Below are positions 7,405 to 11,375 of a stretch of 11,375 nt of DNA, one piece after another. The DNA comes from an uncultured Bacillota bacterium. GTDB taxonomy: Bacteria > Bacillota > Clostridia > Peptostreptococcales > Anaerovoracaceae. The notes beneath the pieces were generated by a model that worked only from the letters and a program-made list of their open reading frames with translations, was not told the DNA's origin and ran no database searches. Position numbers and translations under genes: made by a program. How positions within the stretch are numbered: position 1 is the first letter of the stretch; each line of letters begins with the position of its first letter. Location of the stretch: NCBI GenBank assembly GCA_946546075.1, contig CAMNNV010000026.1, positions 1 to 11,375 of the forward strand, given 5' to 3'.

Positions 7405-8492
7405 CGTTCGAGTTTCCCTGCGTCCTCCGCAGCTCTTATCAATTCTTCGATCCTTCTGTTCTGCTCTCCGATGGTGATACTGCCGCAGATCACCCTGCTG
7501 CACTGTTCCACCATCTCCATGGCCTGAGAGAATGCTTCATCTGAGATCTTCTCAAAAGCCTTCTCGCTGACGACGCGGACAGCCATGTACTTCGCTGCCT
7601 GATAGTCGATATCGTTTTCGTATAAGATGCCCGCCGCAAATGGCGTGTTTTCTTTCCCTAATTTCCGGTATATGCCGATGCCCGATCCTCCTGATGAGAT
7701 CACGAAGGCCTCCGGCTCTCCTTCCGGCGGTGGAAGTTCCAGGCTGCCAAAGAGCGGGTCGAATACCCCTCCCTCTATATCATACAGCCTGCTGATCATG
7801 TCGCCTGTGAAGATCTCTTCCGGACGTCCGTAGCCAAAGATCCGATCGCCTTTGACGCACACGATCTTGTCTGAGATCTTCTCTGCCAGATCGATCTCGT
7901 GAAGGCTCAAGACGATGCTGACACCCTTGTCTTCTGCCATGCGCCGCAGGATCTCCAGAAGTTCCAGCTTATGCTTGATGTCGAGAAACGATGTGGGCTC
8001 ATCCAGGATGATGATATCCGGTTCCTGGCAGATCGCTCTTGCCAGAAGGATGCGCTGCCGTTCTCCGTCGCTGATCTGTGAGAACTCCCTCGCTCCCAGA
8101 TGCGTCGCATTTACCATGGCAAGGCATTCGTCCACCTTCTTTTCGTCCTCAGGGTCCAGAAGTCCCAGCCTTCCTGTATATGGGTACCGTCCCGTGGCAA
8201 CGATATCGTGGCATGTCATCAGCTCCGGCCGGATGCGTTCTGTGAGCACCACTGCCATGCGCGTGGCGATGTCTTTCGCTGACATCCTGGACATATCCCG
8301 TCCGTCAAAGATCACCTTGCCGCTGATGAGTTCAAGCTGCTTGGTGATGCTCTTTAATATCGTGGATTTGCCGGCTCCGTTGGGCCCGATGAGGGTCACG
8401 ATCTCACCCTTCGATGCATCTATGCAGATGTCCCGTATCAGGGCTTTGCCGTTATATCCCACGGATACGTTCTCTAAACTCAAATAACTCAT
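7395..8492 (-). CDS. ABC transporter ATPase, FecE/BtuD family, with extra C-terminal domain (probable corrinoid uptake)
   Basis: This is the cytoplasmic ATP-hydrolysing subunit of the importer formed with the two genes just upstream. Residues 1-255 are an ABC ATPase: Walker A GPNGAGKST at 36-44, a signature region ISDGERQR at 140-147, Walker B IIILDEPTSFLD at 160-171 and H-loop His198. Two positions depart from textbook consensus: the Q-loop glutamine after the AVVL strand is replaced by Thr84-Glu85, and the signature reads SDGER instead of SGGQ/E. I recall similar changes in a Firmicutes subfamily, so the protein is probably active. Residues about 256-365 form an extra domain with a glycine-rich ISSGGSGIGIYRKL at 265-278; the usual family length is about 250-270. 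The ATG shares ATGA with the permease stop, with GAGGAG 6 bases upstream. The corrinoid substrate is inferred from the operon; an iron chelate or haem cannot be excluded. Confidence 0.9.
   Translation of the reverse strand: MSYLSLENVSVGYNGKALIRDICIDASKGEIVTLIGPNGAGKSTILKSITKQLELISGKVIFDGRDMSRMSAKDIATRMAVVLTERIRPELMTCHDIVATGRYPYTGRLGLLDPEDEKKVDECLAMVNATHLGAREFSQISDGERQRILLARAICQEPDIIILDEPTSFLDIKHKLELLEILRRMAEDKGVSIVLSLHEIDLAEKISDKIVCVKGDRIFGYGRPEEIFTGDMISRLYDIEGGVFDPLFGSLELPPPEGEPEAFVISSGGSGIGIYRKLGKENTPFAAGILYENDIDYQAAKYMAVRVVSEKAFEKISDEAFSQAMEMVEQCSRVICGSITIGEQNRRIEELIRAAEDAGKLERWE
7415..7419 (-). promoter_or_regulatory. Ribosome binding site for cbiD
   Basis: AGGGA within the last codons of the ATPase gene lies 10 bases before the ATG at 7404 and 16 before the ATG at 7398. 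It favours 7404 and argues against the longer open frame that starts at 7503. Confidence 0.55.
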
Positions 8493-9529
8493 ATCCTGCT
8501 CCTCTTTCTGATGAGCATGTAGATCACGATCGGTGCTCCGAATGCTGATGTAACGGTACTGATGGACAGCTCCACCGGTGCGAATGCCGTCCTGGCGATG
8601 AGATCACACATCATGCAAAAGACGCTGCCGCACACGAAAGAGCCGGGTATCACCACCAGCGGTTTTGAGGTGCCCAGCGCGCCCTTTGCGATAAACGGTA
8701 CCGCGATGCCTACGAAGGCGATCGGGCCTGCATAGGCCGTTACCGTGGCTGCGAGGAAACTCGACAGCAGGATCAGAAGGACCCGGAACACTTTGATGTT
8801 CACGCCCATGCTGGCAGCGTATCCTTCTCCCAGCTGGAATGCACCGATCGGCTTGGCCATGCACATGGTGAGAACTGTTGTGACGCCCACCAGCACCAGG
8901 GCTGCATATACGCCGCTCCAGTTCATGCCGGCGAAGCTTCCCAGCGACCAGTTCTGCAGGTTCACGATATCGGAATCGCTGGCGATGTTGATGAGAAAAT
9001 CCGTCACCGCGTTGCATATGTATCCGATCATGATGCCGGCTACGAGAAGTGCCGCCATGTTTCGGATCTTGCGGGCCACCACGATGATGAAACAGGTGGA
9101 AAGCAGTGCTCCTGCGAAGGCCGATGTCACCATGGCAAAGGAGGAGAATCCCTGGGCGTTTCTCATGCATACGATCATGACCAGGGCCACCATCATCTTG
9201 GCTCCCGACGAGATACCGAGTACGTAAGGGCCTGCGATGGGGTTCTCAAAAAAGGTCTGGAGCAGGAATCCTGCCAGTGCCAGTGCCCCTCCGAGAAGTG
9301 CCGCCATGATCATCCTCGGAAGCCTTATGGTCCAGATGATGTCCAGGGTCTTGACATCTCCTTCTCTCAGGAAGATGGCTCTTGCGATGTCGCTGACCGG
9401 CAGTTTCACCGTCCCTATGTTTATATTCAGTACTACGATCACAGCGAAAGACACGGCAAAAAAGCAGAACACGGCTGCGTATCTTGCTCTTCTTCTCGAT
9501 GCCAGGCTGTGGTAACTTTCGTCGTTCAT
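8489..9529 (-). CDS. ABC transporter permease, FecCD/BtuC family
   Basis: This membrane subunit forms the translocation path of a binding-protein-dependent importer for corrinoids or iron chelates. The 346 residues are largely hydrophobic, consistent with about ten transmembrane helices, the first at about 17-36. FecCD family motifs are clear: RLPRMIMAALLGGALALAG at 69-87, ENPIAGPYVLGISSGA at 95-110, LQNWSLGSF at 191-199, GPIAFVGIAVPFIAK at 268-282 and the end ELSISTVTSAFGAPIVIYML at 320-339. In many members the fourth motif reads PH; here it is PF at 278-279, a small departure. The ATG lies 3 bases after the binding-protein stop, with GGAG 6 bases upstream, and the 3' end overlaps the ATPase start by 4 bases. 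Length and start fit the family. Substrate specificity cannot be read from the sequence. Confidence 0.93.
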   Translation of the reverse strand: MNDESYHSLASRRRARYAAVFCFFAVSFAVIVVLNINIGTVKLPVSDIARAIFLREGDVKTLDIIWTIRLPRMIMAALLGGALALAGFLLQTFFENPIAGPYVLGISSGAKMMVALVMIVCMRNAQGFSSFAMVTSAFAGALLSTCFIIVVARKIRNMAALLVAGIMIGYICNAVTDFLINIASDSDIVNLQNWSLGSFAGMNWSGVYAALVLVGVTTVLTMCMAKPIGAFQLGEGYAASMGVNIKVFRVLLILLSSFLAATVTAYAGPIAFVGIAVPFIAKGALGTSKPLVVIPGSFVCGSVFCMMCDLIARTAFAPVELSISTVTSAFGAPIVIYMLIRKRSRI

Positions 9530-9532
9530 GTC

Positions 9533-10720
9533 TTACTCCATTTTTGTCAGGAACTGAAGGTCTTCCGGTTCTCCCTTTATGACCTTGTGCAGATCCATGA
9601 TCATGTCGCTCATTTTATCCGTCTGCTGGTAGAAGGAGCTGCCGCTCGTATAGCATTCGCCTTCTTTGACTGCCTTGAAACTCTCGAAGACGTCGCTCTT
9701 ATCCAGAAGGTCAGAACGTGTTTTGACGGTGTCGTCTATATTTGTATTATAGATCAGGATATCTGCGTCAGAAGCCTCTTCATAGAAACTTTCCAGTGTC
9801 ATCCCCACCTGGGAATGGCCTTCATCGGCGGTGAGCTCGGCCGGTACGTATCTTCCTCCTGCCATCTCGATCATGGCCGGGATATAATCGGTACTGGTCC
9901 TCACCATGACTTTGCCTGATGTGGTGATGTAGAAGAAGGCGACTTTTTTCTCTGTATTTTTGAGGCCATCCAGGCCTTCGATCTTCTTTTGCTGCTTCTC
10001 CATGAAGGCTTTGGCTTCATCCAGCCTGTTTGTGATCACCCCATATACCAGAGCCCATTCAGTGCGCCCCAGCGGGCTGCTCTCCAGGCTCGATCTGTCT
10101 ACGAATACCGGGATCCCCAGATCCTCCAGCATCTCTTTGACCTCTGGAGTGTGATAGATCATAGTGGACTCCACCGCAAGATCGCACTTTTTGCTGAGCA
10201 TGAATTCATAATCGGGCTGGCTGTACTTGCCTGCGTATACGATGTCGCCCTGCTGCATAGCGTTTCGCACTTCCGGTATGGACCAGCCTGATTCCTTCAG
10301 CTCTGTCATCGTGATCTCATCCATGGCATCGATGGCTCCAAAGAGCGCCATGGCAGATGTTGCCCCGAGATATACGTTCTCCGGGCTCTGCTTTATCACC
10401 GTGATGCCCTCCGGGACTTCCTGCGGTACCTCCGCATCCTCCGGTACTACGAGATAGCTCGTGTCGTCTTTGACCTCGATGACGTAGTGACCCTCTTCAT
10501 AGCGATAGATGGTGAACTGGTCTGCGTACTGGGTCTGGACCGTGTCTGCGTAGGTCAGACCTTCGATCTGCGGTGCTCCCCCGCTCTTAGCGGTATCACC
10601 TGAGCACCCTGCGGCGCACAGACAGAAGATCACAAGCACCACGAAGAATGCCGCTCTACGGAGCATGCATCCGTGACTCTTTTGGAGTATATTATTCTTC
10701 TTCCTCTCGTATTTTCTCAT
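9533..10720 (-). CDS. ABC transporter substrate-binding lipoprotein, FecB/BtuF-like (probable corrinoid binding)
   Basis: This is the extracellular receptor of the importer, anchored to the membrane by lipid. The 395 residues start with a basic stretch, then a hydrophobic core (about 20-36) and a lipobox CAAGC, making Cys39 the likely lipidated residue. The mature part reads as a two-lobed periplasmic-binding-protein-2 (TroA/FecB type) fold, with VYLGATSAMALFGAID in the first lobe and LAVESTMIYHTPEV, GIPVFVDRSSLES and PLGRTEW further on, as in a group of Firmicutes binding proteins I recognise by pattern. The ATG at 10720 overlaps cbiL by 29 bases and has AAGGGAG 9 bases upstream; a TTG just before it (10723) and an ATG at 10666 are alternatives. 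The last would give a shorter, more usual signal peptide. Ligand is inferred from the cobalamin genes on both sides; cobalt or iron chelates remain possible. Confidence 0.9.
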   Translation of the reverse strand: MRKYERKKNNILQKSHGCMLRRAAFFVVLVIFCLCAAGCSGDTAKSGGAPQIEGLTYADTVQTQYADQFTIYRYEEGHYVIEVKDDTSYLVVPEDAEVPQEVPEGITVIKQSPENVYLGATSAMALFGAIDAMDEITMTELKESGWSIPEVRNAMQQGDIVYAGKYSQPDYEFMLSKKCDLAVESTMIYHTPEVKEMLEDLGIPVFVDRSSLESSPLGRTEWALVYGVITNRLDEAKAFMEKQQKKIEGLDGLKNTEKKVAFFYITTSGKVMVRTSTDYIPAMIEMAGGRYVPAELTADEGHSQVGMTLESFYEEASDADILIYNTNIDDTVKTRSDLLDKSDVFESFKAVKEGECYTSGSSFYQQTDKMSDMIMDLHKVIKGEPEDLQFLTKME

Positions 10721-11375
10721 CAATACGATCTCCCTTGCTGTCTTTTGCGATTAGCAACGTGAAATAACTGCCCTTGTCCGGCAGCTGATCTGCGCTGCGG
10801 TATATGACCTCATCGTCCATGCCACAGTTCGATGCTCCGAAAATGTCCATCTCTTTTTCTTCGAGCATCTGCTTCACCTCTCCGAGAGCGGAAGCAGATT
10901 TCATCAAAACCTTCGTCCCAGGAAGGTCAAGTGCTTCACCTATTTCGTAGCTCGACGGGATCACATGCAGCTGCTGGTCTCTGTCACAGAGGCTTTCTCC
11001 CAGCCTTGCTGCTACTGCACAGAAGGATGGTATGCCGCTTATGATCTTCGCTTCGTATCCCCTTCTCTCTATGATCCTGTGGATATAGATGTACGTGGAA
11101 TAGATCGCAGGATCTCCCAGCGTAAGATACGCCACATCCTTTCCTTCATCGAGCTTTTCTTCTATCTCATCTGCCGCCAGCTCGTACCCGACTTCTACCG
11201 TTTCTTTATCTTTTGTCATCGGCGTGACAATGTCTATACACTCTTTCTTACCGATTCCCGGTACGACTGCTGCTGCGATCCTGTAGCTTACCGCACACTT
11301 CTTTCCCCCTGCAGGGACTGCGATCACAGGGCAGTTTTCGATCGTCTCCACCGCCAGCAGTGTCATGAGTTTCGG
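10692..11375 (-). CDS. cbiL: Cobalt-precorrin-2 C20-methyltransferase CbiL (5' end cut by window edge)
   Basis: CbiL (CobI) makes the C20 methylation that starts the corrin-specific branch after cobalt-precorrin-2. The last 227 codons are in the window. At the edge the frame reads PKLMTLLAVETIENCPVIAV, which aligns with the family's GPGDPELLTL...VIAVP start, so the methionine at 11366 is internal and only a dozen or so residues are missing upstream. Counting from that methionine, the tetrapyrrole methylase motifs are PMTKDK at 49-54, LTLGDPAIYSTY at 81-92 and ISGIPSFCAVAARLG at 109-123. MTKDK and GIPSFCA separate CbiL from CbiF and CbiH. The 3' end runs 29 bases into the binding-protein gene. 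The anaerobic gene set downstream favours the cobalt-containing substrate over metal-free precorrin-2, but this rests on context. Confidence 0.94.
   Translation of the reverse strand, partial: PKLMTLLAVETIENCPVIAVPAGGKKCAVSYRIAAAVVPGIGKKECIDIVTPMTKDKETVEVGYELAADEIEEKLDEGKDVAYLTLGDPAIYSTYIYIHRIIERRGYEAKIISGIPSFCAVAARLGESLCDRDQQLHVIPSSYEIGEALDLPGTKVLMKSASALGEVKQMLEEKEMDIFGASNCGMDDEVIYRSADQLPDKGSYFTLLIAKDSKGDRIDEKIREEEE
10730..10736 (-). promoter_or_regulatory. Ribosome binding site for the substrate-binding lipoprotein gene
   Basis: AAGGGAG inside the 3' end of cbiL lies 9 bases before the ATG at 10720, and 6 bases before the TTG at 10723. It supports a start near 10720 over the ATG at 10666, which has no comparable site, even though that later start would give a more typical signal peptide. 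Confidence 0.6.

Noticed and set aside
7405..7503. Extension of cbiD by 33 residues to a start at 7503
   Set aside because: The extra residues are coded within the ATPase gene in another frame, do not resemble the CbiD N-terminus, and a ribosome site fits the ATG at 7404 better.
6568..7527. Open frame of 319 codons on the plus strand opposite cbiD and the ATPase end
   Set aside because: It lies antisense to strongly supported cbiD, has no recognisable domain and an odd Arg/His/Ser-rich composition. It looks like a by-product of codon bias in the real gene.
11364..11366. Methionine at 11366 as the start of cbiL
   Set aside because: The frame stays open to the window edge and the three codons before it (Pro-Lys-Leu) continue the conserved N-terminal motif, so the true start lies outside the window.
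1..11375. Mobile elements, CRISPR arrays, tRNA or rRNA genes, and a cobalamin riboswitch
   Set aside because: I looked between and across the genes; every base is accounted for by coding sequence, and no transposase, direct-repeat array, RNA gene or B12-box-like leader was seen.

Overview
The window is one continuous block of minus-strand genes for the anaerobic (early cobalt insertion) route to cobalamin, with an ABC importer inside it. Eleven genes fill it from edge to edge. Gaps are never larger than 3 bases and most neighbours overlap, so no non-coding stretch is left for a promoter, riboswitch or terminator. Both edges cut a gene: cbiL loses its 5' end at the right, cbiB its 3' end at the left.

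In transcription order (right to left) the genes are: cbiL (C20 methylation), a lipoprotein substrate-binding protein, a FecCD/BtuC-type permease, a FecE/BtuD-type ATPase with an extra C-terminal domain, cbiD (C1 methylation), cbiF (C11), cbiG (ring opening at C5/C20), cbiH (C17, ring contraction), a cbiJ-cbiE-cbiT triple fusion (reduction, C5 and C15 methylation, decarboxylation), cbiA (a,c-diamide formation) and cbiB (aminopropanol arm attachment). Together they cover nearly all steps from cobalt-precorrin-2 to cobyrinic acid diamide, plus the later CbiB step. Not seen here: cbiC (precorrin-8 methylmutase), cbiP (cobyric acid synthase), the cobaltochelatase (cbiK/cbiX), the adenosyltransferase, and the lower-ligand genes cobU/S/T. 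They would have to lie outside the window.

The organism is probably an anaerobic Gram-positive bacterium of the Clostridia/Firmicutes type. This rests on the CbiD/CbiG/CbiJ anaerobic gene set, strong AGGAG-like ribosome sites, a lipoprotein solute-binding protein of a type I associate with Firmicutes, frequent AGA/AGG/ATA codons and middling base composition. It is an inference; nothing in the window fixes the genus.

I see no wholly unknown system. The points most worth checking are the single-chain CbiJ-CbiE-CbiT enzyme, the roughly 110-residue domain fused to the transporter ATPase, the departures from consensus in that ATPase, and the placement of an importer between the first and later methyltransferases of the pathway.
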